Shown here piece by piece: positions 7,700 to 16,458 of a stretch of DNA of 64,000 bases. A program made the translations under genes and the position numbers. Source of the DNA: an uncultured Paracoccaceae bacterium. GTDB lineage: Bacteria > Pseudomonadota > Alphaproteobacteria > Rhodobacterales > Rhodobacteraceae. Every line of letters starts with the position of its first letter. Positions within the stretch are counted from its first letter, which is position 1. The stretch is taken from assembly GCA_947498415.1 (NCBI GenBank), contig CANMKB010000003.1:248001-312000 (forward strand), written 5' to 3'. The notes under the pieces are model-generated. The model searched no databases. It was not told the DNA's origin and saw only the letters and a program-made list of their open reading frames with translations.

Positions 7700-9001
7700 C
7701 TACTTCACAGCACGCAACTGTTGCCTTGGGGCCGCTGTGCCCGACTCAAGCGCCTCATAGGGGTCATCGGCTGACAGCATCATATCAACGACATGGCGCA
7801 TCAGCTGGCGACGTCCACGGCGCGAATAAAAACCGCCGGTCACTTGGCTGGTTTCCAAAAGGTAGCGACGATATTCGCGATAGGCGGTCATATCGGGGCG
7901 GATGGCCCCCGCAAAGAACTGTTGAAGCGGTTGGTTGCTGATGAATTCAGGCTGGTCATAGACCGCCTTGCCAAAAATCTTGAGCGGGATGCCCCGCCAC
8001 AGCACCTGCTGCCCTGCGGTCGAGTTCACGGTCACAGCTGTGCGCGCCTCGCTTAAAAGCTGTGCCAGCTTACCGCCACGCACAAAATGCACGCGATCAG
8101 CAATGTTGTGCTGTTGGGCCAGGTGCATGATGGTGCGCCGCACGGGCACGCGTCCATCCTCAAGAGGGTGGGCCTTAAAGACCAGGTGGTGATGCGCGGG
8201 TGCGCCTTTGGCAAAATTCTCAATCACCAGCTCCAGAAATTCCGGCATGGTTGAGAATGGGGAATGTTCTTGAAAGCTTGAATCATGTTCCAGCTGCAAA
8301 AGGGCCAGATGATACGGAAATCCGCCGTTGCGCACGCGGTAGGTTGCAATGCGACGTTCGGCGATGTGGATGGGCATCCGCAACAGACGACGGACATATA
8401 GCCGGAACTCTTGCTTTACGCTCAAAGACCGATGCGCCCGAAAGTTTGAATACTTGCCGTTTCTGAACATGACAAACCAATGGTACAACGCGCCGTAAAA
8501 GATGTGCTGGCGCATATCACCCCAACGCGCGGGCGGCAGAGGCGCCTCCATGTCAGAGCCTTCAAGCGCCTTTTCCATCTGCGGCACGTCCATATTCATC
8601 AGGCGGGAATTGCCGTTGGACCCGCCGCGTTCATAGGTGATCCAGAAGGGGCGAATATACCCCTCTTCAAAGATGTGGATGCCAAGCCCTAGCTCTTTGG
8701 CGGCGGCCACGGCTTTGGCGTGTACCTTGCGGGTGTCACCGTACAGAACGATATCTGTTACGCCCTTGTCGGCAACGATCTGTTTAAAACGATCAGGCCA
8801 TTCCACAGCTTTGCCTTGAAAGGGGATATAGCGCGATTTGTCTGACCAGAAAAACGCATCCCCTGCATTAAAACCAACGCGCCAAATTTGGGCGCCAGAG
8901 CGGGCAAGCATTTTGGCAAGTCCTGCAAAGAACGGGCCATGAGGCCCCTGCAAAAAGAGGAAAACGCGCGATGAATCGCTTTGTTTGCCAAGTGTGGTCA
9001 T
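7700..9001 (-). CDS. kpsS: KpsS-like capsule beta-Kdo transferase
   Basis: A protein of about 433 residues, the single-domain partner of KpsC. KpsS adds the first Kdo to phosphatidylglycerol during group 2-type capsule initiation. Family features seen are VFLFLQGPHGPFFAGLAK at the N-terminus, LYGDTRKVHAKAV, HIFEEGYIRPFWITYERGG, the FKAHPLEDGR motif, and VNSTAGQQVLWRGIPLKIFG near the C-terminus. The ATG at 9001 (MTTLGKQ) is chosen; the upstream TTG adds 16 residues without support. It is divergent from ribE and heads the kpsS-kpsD-kpsC block. Confidence 0.87.
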   Translation of the reverse strand: MTTLGKQSDSSRVFLFLQGPHGPFFAGLAKMLARSGAQIWRVGFNAGDAFFWSDKSRYIPFQGKAVEWPDRFKQIVADKGVTDIVLYGDTRKVHAKAVAAAKELGLGIHIFEEGYIRPFWITYERGGSNGNSRLMNMDVPQMEKALEGSDMEAPLPPARWGDMRQHIFYGALYHWFVMFRNGKYSNFRAHRSLSVKQEFRLYVRRLLRMPIHIAERRIATYRVRNGGFPYHLALLQLEHDSSFQEHSPFSTMPEFLELVIENFAKGAPAHHHLVFKAHPLEDGRVPVRRTIMHLAQQHNIADRVHFVRGGKLAQLLSEARTAVTVNSTAGQQVLWRGIPLKIFGKAVYDQPEFISNQPLQQFFAGAIRPDMTAYREYRRYLLETSQVTGGFYSRRGRRQLMRHVVDMMLSADDPYEALESGTAAPRQQLRAVK

Positions 9002-9192
9002 TTCGTATGCTCTGCCTGTGTGGGACTTTGCCCGAATTATTAACGGCAATTAGCCTTTGTTTTCAGGTCTATCACGCCGCGTTTTCAAAAGTGTTAATGA
9101 TTGATGCGGGCGAAAGTAAGGCGAATTAAGCCGTCTTGTCAGTTTCCTTCGCAGGCGTTACCCCTTGGGCACATTCATGGATGAGGTCAGAT

Positions 9193-9783
9193 ATGTTCAC
9201 CGGGATCATCACCGATATTGGCGAAGTGCGCGAGTTAGAGCAACGCGGCGATTTGCGTGCGCGGATTGCCACAAAATATGACACCAGCGGCATTGATCTG
9301 GGGGCTTCGATTGCCAGCGATGGCGTGTGTTTGACTGTGATCGAACTGGGTGACGATTGGTATGATGTGGAAATCTCGGCCGAGACCGTTTCCAAGACCA
9401 ACCTTGCAGATTGGAAAGTTGGACGGCGGGTCAATCTGGAACGGGCCCTTAAAGTAGGCGACGAGCTAGGCGGGCACATTGTATCTGGTCACGTGGATGG
9501 CGTTGCAGAGATCATTAAGATGGAAGATGAAGGTGACAGCACGCGTGTCACTCTGCGGGCGCCAAACGATCTTGCGAAATACATCGCTCAAAAGGGATCT
9601 GTTGCGCTGAACGGCACATCGTTGACCGTGAATGACGTGGATGGCGCTGATTTTGGCATCAACTTTATTCCGCATACCAAGGAAATGACCACTTGGGGTG
9701 ATGCGAAAGTGGGTGACATGATCAACCTCGAAATCGACACGCTGGCACGCTATGTAGCGCGGCTGAACGAAATCACCGCCTAA
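9193..9783 (+). CDS. ribE: Riboflavin synthase, alpha-type (RibE)
   Basis: The enzyme dismutates two molecules of 6,7-dimethyl-8-ribityllumazine to riboflavin. The protein starts MFTGIITDIGEV and is built of two lumazine-binding repeats; the second begins around GGHIVSGHVDGVAEI. SDGVCLTV and LNGTSLTVNDV are the matching active-site strands. The length, 196 residues, is normal. The ATG at 9193 follows a GAGGT site; upstream in-frame codons are not used by the family. It begins the ribE-ribB-ribH-nusB run. No FMN riboswitch is seen ahead of it. Confidence 0.95.
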   Translation: MFTGIITDIGEVRELEQRGDLRARIATKYDTSGIDLGASIASDGVCLTVIELGDDWYDVEISAETVSKTNLADWKVGRRVNLERALKVGDELGGHIVSGHVDGVAEIIKMEDEGDSTRVTLRAPNDLAKYIAQKGSVALNGTSLTVNDVDGADFGINFIPHTKEMTTWGDAKVGDMINLEIDTLARYVARLNEITA

Positions 9784-9817
9784 GCCAATTCCAAGTGATT
9801 CCAAAGCGGTTGGGTAG

Positions 9818-9837
9818 ATTGATGCAGTATTGATGCA
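9818..9837 (+). repeat. Tandem ATTGATGCA direct repeat upstream of ribB
   Basis: ATTGATGCA occurs at 9818-9826 and again at 9829-9837. The period is exactly 11 bases, about one helical turn, so both copies face the same side of the DNA. It lies about 95 bases before the ribB start in the ribE-ribB gap. No known regulator is assigned. Confidence 0.45.
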
Positions 9838-9932
9838 CATTTACCCTGCGCATATGCATGAATTGCTCCACTGGCGTTTAACGCCGCAGTGCGCTATCTG
9901 CTGTGCAGCGAAATTCTGCACGAGGCCAGCTC

Positions 9933-11051
9933 ATGAGCTTTGAAACACCCGGACCCGTCGAAACCGCATTGCGGGACGCGATCAGCCCAATCGAAGATAT
10001 CATCGAAGAGGCACGTCAGGGCCGGATGTATATCTTGGTTGATCACGAAGACCGCGAAAACGAAGGCGATCTGGTGATCCCGGCTGGCTTTGCAGATGAC
10101 AAAGCGATCAACTTTATGGCCACCTATGGGCGCGGGTTGATCTGTGTGACATTGCCTGCGGATCGCATCGAAGAGCTGGGCCTGCCGATGATGGCAATGC
10201 ACAATTCTTCACGCCATGAAACAGCTTTTACAGTTTCGATTGAGGCCCGCGAGGGCGTCACCACTGGGATTTCCGCTGCCGATCGTGCGCTGACCGTGGC
10301 CACTGCAATCAACCCGCAATGCACTGCGGCCGATATCGCAACACCGGGGCATGTGTTCCCGCTTCGCGCACGTCGGGGTGGGGTGCTTGTGCGTGCCGGT
10401 CACACCGAGGCTGGTTGTGACATCAGTCGTTTGGCGGGGCACTACGAAAGCTCTGTCATCTGCGAGATTATGAACGAAGACGGCACCATGGCCCGTTTGC
10501 CAGATCTTGTGGACATCGCGAAAAAACACGACCTAAAAATCGGCACCATCAGTGATCTGATCACCTATCGTTCCAAAAACGATAACCTTGTGGTCGAGAC
10601 CTCACAGCAGACAGTAAGCTCTGAGTTCGGTGGCGATTGGGATATGCGCATTTTCACCGACCAAACCCATGGCGTGGAACATGTGGTGCTGATTAAAGGT
10701 GACATTTCAACACCCGAACCTGTACTCGTTCGCACCCACGCGCTGCACGAAGCGTCTGATATGCTGGGTCTTGGCCCAAAGCCCGCTGACGAGCTGCGCA
10801 CAGCGATGCAGATCGTTGCCAAAGAGGGCCGGGGGCTTGTGTGCCTGTTCCGCAGCCCACGCAACAGCTTGTATGCTAATGAAGACGAAGGCCCACGCAC
10901 CATCAAGCAAACCGGGCTTGGCGCACAAATTCTGAACAAACTGGGGCTGCAAGAGCTGATCTTGCTCACCAATTCCCCAAGCACAAAATATGTTGGTCTC
11001 GACGCCTATGGCCTCTCGATCACCGGCACCCGCCCAATCGAGATGGAGTAA
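9933..11051 (+). CDS. ribB: 3,4-dihydroxy-2-butanone 4-phosphate synthase with degenerate GCH II-like domain (RibBX type)
   Basis: The N-terminal domain (about residues 18-225) is RibB, which makes the four-carbon unit of riboflavin from ribulose 5-phosphate. It has [20 protein letters not shown] and the [10 protein letters not shown] segment. The C-terminal domain resembles GTP cyclohydrolase II ([29 protein letters not shown]), but the zinc site of true RibA (C-x10-C-x-C) is absent: the Cys positions read His and other residues. This matches the RibBX form described in Proteobacteria. A separate active RibA should exist elsewhere. The ATG at 9933 is preferred over upstream codons; ribH follows after 4 bases. 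Confidence 0.92.
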   Translation: MSFETPGPVETALRDAISPIEDIIEEARQGRMYILVDHEDRENEGDLVIPAGFADDKAINFMATYGRGLICVTLPADRIEELGLPMMAMHNSSRHETAFTVSIEAREGVTTGISAADRALTVATAINPQCTAADIATPGHVFPLRARRGGVLVRAGHTEAGCDISRLAGHYESSVICEIMNEDGTMARLPDLVDIAKKHDLKIGTISDLITYRSKNDNLVVETSQQTVSSEFGGDWDMRIFTDQTHGVEHVVLIKGDISTPEPVLVRTHALHEASDMLGLGPKPADELRTAMQIVAKEGRGLVCLFRSPRNSLYANEDEGPRTIKQTGLGAQILNKLGLQELILLTNSPSTKYVGLDAYGLSITGTRPIEME

Positions 11052-11055
11052 CCCC

Positions 11056-11589
11056 ATGGCTGGCGCAGAAAATCATTACATCATGCCGCGTGCTGAATTT
11101 GACAAGCCGGTGAAAATCCTCATCGTTGTGTCGCCGTATTACAAAGACATTGCGGACAACATGATTGCCGGTGCGATTGCTGAAATCGAAGCCTGTGGCG
11201 GTACACATGAAATCATCGAAGTGCCGGGCGCGTTGGAAATTCCAACGGCCATCGCGATGGCGGAGCGCCTGTCTAACTATGATGGCTATGTCGCGCTTGG
11301 ATGTGTGATCCGTGGGGAAACAACCCACTATGACACGGTCTGTAATGACAGCAGCCGTGCCATTCAATTGTTGGGCCTACAGGGTCTTTGCATCGGCAAT
11401 GGCATCCTGACAGTTGAAAACCGTAAGCAAGCCGAAGTGCGTGCGGACCCGCAAGATCAAAATAAAGGTGGCGGAGCCGCCGCTGCGGCCTTGCATCTCG
11501 TGGCACTTTCGCGCAAATGGGGCAGCCCGCGCACCGGAGTCGGTTTTAAACCGGCGACCGAAGAGATCCAGCTCGCGGGTGATTTGTAA
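11056..11589 (+). CDS. ribH: 6,7-dimethyl-8-ribityllumazine synthase (RibH)
   Basis: The enzyme condenses the RibB product with the pyrimidine from RibD, giving the substrate of riboflavin synthase. The protein has 177 residues and starts MAGAENHYIM. Family motifs are VPGALEIPTAIAMAE, the ALGCVIRGETTHYD phosphate/active-site segment and GNGILTVENRKQAEVRA. The ATG has TGGAG upstream, inside the ribB end. Gene order and spacing (4 bases before, 14 after to nusB) indicate one operon. Confidence 0.96.
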   Translation: MAGAENHYIMPRAEFDKPVKILIVVSPYYKDIADNMIAGAIAEIEACGGTHEIIEVPGALEIPTAIAMAERLSNYDGYVALGCVIRGETTHYDTVCNDSSRAIQLLGLQGLCIGNGILTVENRKQAEVRADPQDQNKGGGAAAAALHLVALSRKWGSPRTGVGFKPATEEIQLAGDL

Positions 11590-11603
11590 AGGTACACCAC
11601 CGC

Positions 11604-12089
11604 ATGACCTCTGAGACCAAAGCCGAACTATCCGGCAACCAGAAACGTAAGATGAAATCCGCAGCCCGCTTTTTTGCGGTGCAGGCGCTGTATCAGATGG
11701 AACACTCTGGGCAGACCTTTGATCAGGTACGTGTTCAGTTTCTGGACCACCGCTTTGGCGAGGTTTTTGACGATTACGAAATGCTCGAAGGCGATGCGGG
11801 GCTGTTTTCCCAATTGCTCGAAGATGCGGTCAATAATCAGGCTCTGATCGACCAGATGACTGACCGCGCCTTGGTGGCAAAATGGCCACTGGGCCGCATC
11901 GACAGCACGTTGCGTGCGTTGTTCCGGGCGGCAGGTGCCGAGTTCACCCAATCCGATACACCACCAAAGGTGGTGATCGTTGAGTTTGTTCAGGTCGCTC
12001 AGGCGTTTTTCCCAGAGGGAAAAGAGGGCAAATTCGTCAACGGTGTGCTTGATCACATGGCGCGCGAAGCCAAACCCGAAGCCTTTTAA
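11604..12089 (+). CDS. nusB: Transcription antitermination factor NusB
   Basis: A 161-residue all-helical RNA-binding protein that, with NusE/S10, binds boxA RNA to allow antitermination of rRNA operons. The N-terminal arginine-rich helix (KRKMKSAARFFAVQALYQME) and the C-terminal VIVEFVQVAQAFFPEGKEGKFVNGVLD segment are diagnostic. It is the last gene of the riboflavin run, as in many bacteria where ribH and nusB are adjacent. It converges on the DUF3179 gene with a 12-base gap holding the palindrome GGGTTAACCC. Confidence 0.94.
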   Translation: MTSETKAELSGNQKRKMKSAARFFAVQALYQMEHSGQTFDQVRVQFLDHRFGEVFDDYEMLEGDAGLFSQLLEDAVNNQALIDQMTDRALVAKWPLGRIDSTLRALFRAAGAEFTQSDTPPKVVIVEFVQVAQAFFPEGKEGKFVNGVLDHMAREAKPEAF

Positions 12090-12101
12090 AGTCGCCAGGG
12101 G

Positions 12102-13478
12102 TTAACCCGGCCACAGTTCTGTTGTTGGATGAAATTGCGACCAAGCAAACCAAAAGGCTTGGTGGCTGCCCAGATCAGCACCATTTGCATCCACCGCTTT
12201 CACACCACCGCCATCCAGTTTGAGCCGGATGTTGTCATAGCTGATGTTTTGGCCATTGGTCAGAGCTGCCACGGCTTTGCTGCGTTGGAACGCAATCGGC
12301 TGACCTGAGGCTGTGACGACACCGATGATGTCTTCATGAACGGATAGGCGTGGGTCGATATCTCCAACAGGGAAGATCGGCCCATCCGCATCGCGGTTGT
12401 TGCGGAAATCAAAGTCGCGGCCAAGCGCTAAGTCTTCGACCAATACGGTTGTCTCTGGGTGGTTTTCTTTCCAAGTCCCCCAATCGGTTGTCACCACGCT
12501 GGCTTGCTTTAGCTGCAGGCCGCGCTTGGCCAAGGGGCCGGTGACGGCTTTGCCAAGGAAGGTGTCAAACACCGAATGGGTGCGTACGTCATACATGACT
12601 TTGTTTGACCGGATCAGCAGCCCCGAGGTGCGCAGGATGGGGCGCTTGATGCCATTTGGCAGCTCATCGGTGAAATAGGCCTGCGCCGCGCCACACAGGG
12701 TGCAATACGGAATGCCAAGGTCTCGCCCACCCAAGGTGTCATTCACCATCTCCCGCACCTCCATGATGCGGCGCGGATAGGCGCGGGCTTCGCCATTGAC
12801 GACAACCCCAAAGACAATATCGCTGTTCTTCAGCCAGGTGGCCTCAGCAGCTGTGCTGACGTCTGGATTATCAGCGGCGGGAATACAGTTGCGACACAGC
12901 ACACCGCTGTCAAAGGCCCGATCGTCGATCAAGACACCGCCCCAAGACACATGCCGCCAGTCAATGTCTCCCTTCACAAAAATCTTGTCCCAGCCAGGAA
13001 CCACGGTGGTAAAGATCTCACGTTTATAGCGCAGGTAACCCGGAGGAGCGGGAATATCCCATGCAATCAGATGATCAGTGATTTCCCCCCACGCATTGCG
13101 CCGTGGTGGCTCGATGCCCAACAAGGCGCCTGCGGTGTCGGACAGTTGATCTTCAAGCGAACTTCCGGAGATAAAGCGCAGCATATCGCTGATGACCCAC
13201 ACCAGCCGCGGGTCGCCCGAGGCCTTGATGGTCGCCAAAGCCTCTTGGTGCTGGGTTTGCCAGCGCGAGTCGACAAAGCTGTCTACAAAGGCAAGTTGGG
13301 CCGCGTCTCTTAACGGTTTGGAAAGTCGGCCCGTGGGCACAGCCGGTGGGGTGCCGAATTGTTCGATGACATAGCTGGGCAGTGCAGTCTGCGTCTCTGC
13401 CTGCGCCGGAGCCATCGAAAGCGCGACAGCCACCACACCGTAAACCACTGCGTTTTTAAGTTTTTTTGTAACGGCCAT
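12102..13478 (-). CDS. DUF3179 domain-containing exported protein
   Basis: A 458-residue protein of unknown function. An N-terminal signal peptide (KNAVVYGVVAVALSMAPAQA) predicts export. The DUF3179 core is visible: VVVNGEARAYPRRIMEVREM, then NDTLGGRDLGIPYCTLCGAA with a CxxC pair, and a second conserved part KVMYDVRTHSVFD. A further CxxC (LCRNC) lies near residue 195. Two CxxC pairs could bind metal or form disulfides; this is inference. The ATG at 13478 is chosen because GGGGA precedes it; an upstream ATG at 13490 has no site. A hairpin lies just ahead of the start. Confidence 0.75.
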   Translation of the reverse strand: MAVTKKLKNAVVYGVVAVALSMAPAQAETQTALPSYVIEQFGTPPAVPTGRLSKPLRDAAQLAFVDSFVDSRWQTQHQEALATIKASGDPRLVWVISDMLRFISGSSLEDQLSDTAGALLGIEPPRRNAWGEITDHLIAWDIPAPPGYLRYKREIFTTVVPGWDKIFVKGDIDWRHVSWGGVLIDDRAFDSGVLCRNCIPAADNPDVSTAAEATWLKNSDIVFGVVVNGEARAYPRRIMEVREMVNDTLGGRDLGIPYCTLCGAAQAYFTDELPNGIKRPILRTSGLLIRSNKVMYDVRTHSVFDTFLGKAVTGPLAKRGLQLKQASVVTTDWGTWKENHPETTVLVEDLALGRDFDFRNNRDADGPIFPVGDIDPRLSVHEDIIGVVTASGQPIAFQRSKAVAALTNGQNISYDNIRLKLDGGGVKAVDANGADLGSHQAFWFAWSQFHPTTELWPG

Positions 13479-13486
13479 ACCATTCC

Positions 13487-13512
13487 CCATGCTGAAGTTG
13501 CTGACAGCATGG
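13487..13512 (-). repeat. Inverted repeat at the DUF3179 translation start
   Basis: CCATGCTG and CAGCATGG form a perfect 8-bp stem with a 10-base loop. On the transcribed strand its 3' arm runs into the GGGGA ribosome binding site at 13488-13484, so the stem could hide part of that site. Confidence 0.4.
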
Positions 13513-13610
13513 CGTGGAGAAGGGCGATTTGGCCAATCACATGTTGATCAAACAGAGGTGAGTTTGGGGCGTCTGCCCGGCTGAGCCGGACATTTCTGGG
13601 CTGGGAAACG

Positions 13611-13654
13611 CAAAGAGAAAAAGTATTCCGGTCATCTGAGAATGATAACCGGAA
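13611..13654 (-). terminator. Terminator after the small lipoprotein gene
   Basis: On the minus strand TTCCGGT and ACCGGAA pair (outer arms 13654-13648 and 13632-13626), with further inner pairing. The hairpin is followed by TACTTTTTCTCTTT. It lies nine bases past the stop of the gene at 13663. Confidence 0.55.
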
Positions 13655-13662
13655 AGATGGCA

Positions 13663-13998
13663 TTACGCGTCGATGCTTAAGAGAACCCAATGTTTGGCAT
13701 TGCCAACGACCTTTGCACCCTCACGTGTGCGATCTTTGATCGCCCCGCGTTCATGCTTTGGGCAAGCGATTAAACGTTTGCCCTCCGTTTCAAAGGCTTC
13801 GGTAAATGCGGTCTCTTTCAGCAGTTCGCAAACATCGTCGTCATTCGGATAAGGACGCAATGTGCGCAGGCCAGAGCTCTCAGCTTCGGTATACGTAGAT
13901 ACTGTCGGCGCATCTGGTTCGGCTGAAGGAACGATTTCTTGGCAAGCCTGAAGTGCAAGAAATGCGGAGGCGCAAAGGAACAAATTTTGTTTAGTCAT
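13663..13998 (-). CDS. Small putative lipoprotein of unknown function
   Basis: A 111-residue protein I do not recognise. It opens with a lipoprotein-type signal (NLFLCASAFLALQAC, Cys19 as the lipid site). A short acidic linker follows, then a small domain with two Cys (VCELL near residue 59 and LIACPKHE near 79) that could form a disulfide. The C-terminal part is GNAKHWVLLSID. The ATG at 13998 is preferred over a TTG two codons upstream; no strong ribosome binding site is seen. It sits alone between nadC and the DUF3179 gene and has its own terminator. Confidence 0.6.
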   Translation of the reverse strand: MTKQNLFLCASAFLALQACQEIVPSAEPDAPTVSTYTEAESSGLRTLRPYPNDDDVCELLKETAFTEAFETEGKRLIACPKHERGAIKDRTREGAKVVGNAKHWVLLSIDA

Positions 13999-14044
13999 AG
14001 CCAAATCTCATAAAGGGAATGAGACAATTGAAACTATACTTCTC

Positions 14045-14893
14045 TTAAAAATCCAACCCTAAATCGACGGTCCGGGCCGAATGCGTCAGCGCACCGGAGG
14101 AAATGTAATCAACACCCGTTGCTGAAATGGATGCGATCCGGTCGAGTTTCACGTTGCCAGATGCTTCGGTGGCCATGCGGCCATCGACCATTTTCACCGC
14201 TTCGCGGAGCGTGTCGTTGTCCATATTGTCGAGCAATACAACAGATGCGCCACCCACGGCCAGAACCTCTTTAAGCTGGTCCAGCCGGTCCACTTCGATC
14301 TCGACAGCCATCATGTGGCTGGCGTGTTTTTTCGTCGCTTCCAAAACCTCACGCACGCCGCCAGCGGCAGCGATGTGATTGTCTTTGATCAAAATGGCGT
14401 CAGACAAAGAGTAGCGGTGATTGTGGCCCCCACCATGCAACACGGCGAGTTTTTCGACCAAGCGCATATTGGGCGTGGTTTTGCGCGTACAGGTCACGCG
14501 GGCCTTGGTGCCTGTGGTTTCGGCCACAAAACTGGCTGTCATCGTCGCAATACCCGTCAAACGGCCCGCGTAGTTCAGCGCAACGCGTTCACCTGACAGA
14601 ATCGAGGCCGCTTTGCCTTTGATTTCCATCAGGGTGTCACCCTTTTTACAGGGCTGGCCATCTGCGATCAGTGTGATCACTTCAAGCGTTGGATCGACCA
14701 GACGAAAGGCCAATGCAGCGACTTGCATCCCAGATACAACCGCATCTTCGCGGGCGTTGATGCGGGCGTTATAGGTTGTCTCTGCGGGGATGACCGCGCG
14801 GGTGGTCACATCGCCATAGCTGCCAAGGTCTTCCATCAGCGCATTGCGCACCATGGGTTCAAGGATCAGATCTGGAACAGTTGCAAAGCTCAT
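14045..14893 (-). CDS. nadC: Nicotinate-nucleotide pyrophosphorylase (NadC)
   Basis: The enzyme converts quinolinate and PRPP to nicotinate mononucleotide, the third step of de novo NAD synthesis. The protein has 282 residues. The active-site strand TCTRKTTPNMRLVEKLAV and the HGGGHNHRYSLSDAILIKDNH segment are diagnostic, as is VEIEVDRLDQLKEVL. The start overlaps the nadB stop by four bases (ATGA), with GGAGG upstream, so it is the last gene of a coupled nadA-nadB-nadC operon. Confidence 0.96.
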   Translation of the reverse strand: MSFATVPDLILEPMVRNALMEDLGSYGDVTTRAVIPAETTYNARINAREDAVVSGMQVAALAFRLVDPTLEVITLIADGQPCKKGDTLMEIKGKAASILSGERVALNYAGRLTGIATMTASFVAETTGTKARVTCTRKTTPNMRLVEKLAVLHGGGHNHRYSLSDAILIKDNHIAAAGGVREVLEATKKHASHMMAVEIEVDRLDQLKEVLAVGGASVVLLDNMDNDTLREAVKMVDGRMATEASGNVKLDRIASISATGVDYISSGALTHSARTVDLGLDF

Positions 14894-16452
14894 GTGGCCT
14901 CCGCAAGAATTTCATCACGCAGGGCCACGGCCTCTGCATAGGTCATTTTAGAACGTGTCCCGCCACCGGGCAAAGTGTCTGGGTAATCAGAGCGCTCATG
15001 TGCGCCGCGGCTTTCCTGACGAAGATAGGCACATACGGTGATCAAAGTGGCGGTCGCGCACATATTCTTAAAGCTTAGGGAATGGTCGCGCTCTTCGAGC
15101 GAGACAATGTTGTGCAACGCTTGCAACAGCCCGTCTGCATCGCGCACAACGCCGACTCTGTTGGTCATGGTTTGGCGCAATGCCGCAACCGCTTGGGCGC
15201 TTGGGGGTTGATCCGTGCCTTCGAAATCAAGCGAGATTTCAGGACTTTGGATTTCTGCAACCTCAGAGGCAATGCCATCCGCACAGATGCGGGCATAGAC
15301 CAATGCCTCAAGCAATCCATTGGATGCCAAACGGTTTGCCCCATGAAGCCCAGTCGAAGATGCTTCGCCACACACCCAAAGCTTGCCCAAGCTTGCGCGG
15401 CCTTGTTTGTCAGTCGCGATCCCACCCATGTGATAATGCGCGGCCGGGGCCACCGGAATGGGTTCTTTGGCAGGATCAATGCTATTGCGATTGCAGTATT
15501 CTGCAACGGAAGGGAACATATCTGAAATTTTCGCGCCAATGGCTTTGCGGGTGTCAAGCATCGGGCGGTTGCCGGATTGCACCTCTGCAAAGATACCACG
15601 GGCCACGACATCCCGCGGGGCAAGCTCTGCGTCTGGGTGGATCGCTTGCATAAAGCGCTCACCGTGTCTGTTGATCAGGATGGCACCTTCACCGCGCAGG
15701 GCCTCTGTCGCGAGCGGGGCAGGGTCTTCGCCCACATCCATTGCTGTTGGATGAAACTGTACAAATTCTGAATCGGCAATCTGCGCCCCAGCGCGGGCCG
15801 CCATGCCAATGACTTGGCCACGAATGCGAGGTGGATTTGTTGTGATTGCAAACAGCCCACCCGAACCACCGCCCGCCAGCAAATATGCTGCGCCACGTAG
15901 CATGATGGGAACAGACCGCGTGTCATCGCTTTCTTGAATGGCAACACCAGTAACAACCCCATCTGCCACATCCAGATCAACGGCCATTGTGCCTTCAAGC
16001 ACCTGAATGGTTGGGGTTTGCGATACCTGTTCGATCAGCGCGGCCATGATTTCGGCCCCAGCCTGATCGCCTTTCACGCGCACAACACGGGCAAAACTAT
16101 GGGCGGCCTCGCGGGATAAGACATAATCGCCGTTTTCTGTGCGATCAAAGGGTGTACCCATCGAAGTGAGATCAAGAATATGCGCACGCGCCTCATCTGT
16201 GACCATGCGGGCCACATCCGCATCCACGGTGCCAGCACCAGCGTTCAGCGTGTCTGTGGCATGGCTTTCGGGGCTGTCGCTGCTGTGCATCGCTGCCGCA
16301 ACACCACCCTGCGCCCAAGCCGAGCTTGCGCCTTTGCCTAAAGGCTCTGGCGAGATCATCACAACCGGCCGCGGCGCAAGTTTAAGAGCCGCATAAAGTG
16401 CCCCCAACCCGGCGCCAACAATGACGATACGGTCTGTGGTGATTTCTTTCAT
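14890..16452 (-). CDS. nadB: L-aspartate oxidase (NadB)
   Basis: An FAD enzyme of 520 residues that oxidises aspartate to iminoaspartate, which NadA condenses to quinolinate. The N-terminal dinucleotide fold reads IVIVGAGLGALYAAL. Later family marks are GKGASSAWAQGGVAAA, FVQFHPTAM and HYHMGGIATDKQGRASL followed by GLHGANRLASNGLLEALVYA. The fumarate reductase-type C-terminal helical domain is present. It sits 6 bases after nadA and overlaps nadC by 4. Confidence 0.96.
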   Translation of the reverse strand: MKEITTDRIVIVGAGLGALYAALKLAPRPVVMISPEPLGKGASSAWAQGGVAAAMHSSDSPESHATDTLNAGAGTVDADVARMVTDEARAHILDLTSMGTPFDRTENGDYVLSREAAHSFARVVRVKGDQAGAEIMAALIEQVSQTPTIQVLEGTMAVDLDVADGVVTGVAIQESDDTRSVPIMLRGAAYLLAGGGSGGLFAITTNPPRIRGQVIGMAARAGAQIADSEFVQFHPTAMDVGEDPAPLATEALRGEGAILINRHGERFMQAIHPDAELAPRDVVARGIFAEVQSGNRPMLDTRKAIGAKISDMFPSVAEYCNRNSIDPAKEPIPVAPAAHYHMGGIATDKQGRASLGKLWVCGEASSTGLHGANRLASNGLLEALVYARICADGIASEVAEIQSPEISLDFEGTDQPPSAQAVAALRQTMTNRVGVVRDADGLLQALHNIVSLEERDHSLSFKNMCATATLITVCAYLRQESRGAHERSDYPDTLPGGGTRSKMTYAEAVALRDEILAEAT

Positions 16453-16458
16453 AGCTGT

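Noticed and set aside
9784..9932. FMN riboswitch upstream of the riboflavin genes
   Set aside because: No RFN-element conserved blocks are visible here or ahead of ribD or ribE.
12099..12108. Palindrome GGGTTAACCC between nusB and the DUF3179 gene as a terminator
   Set aside because: It has no loop or T run and includes the stop codon of the DUF3179 gene, so it is more likely incidental.
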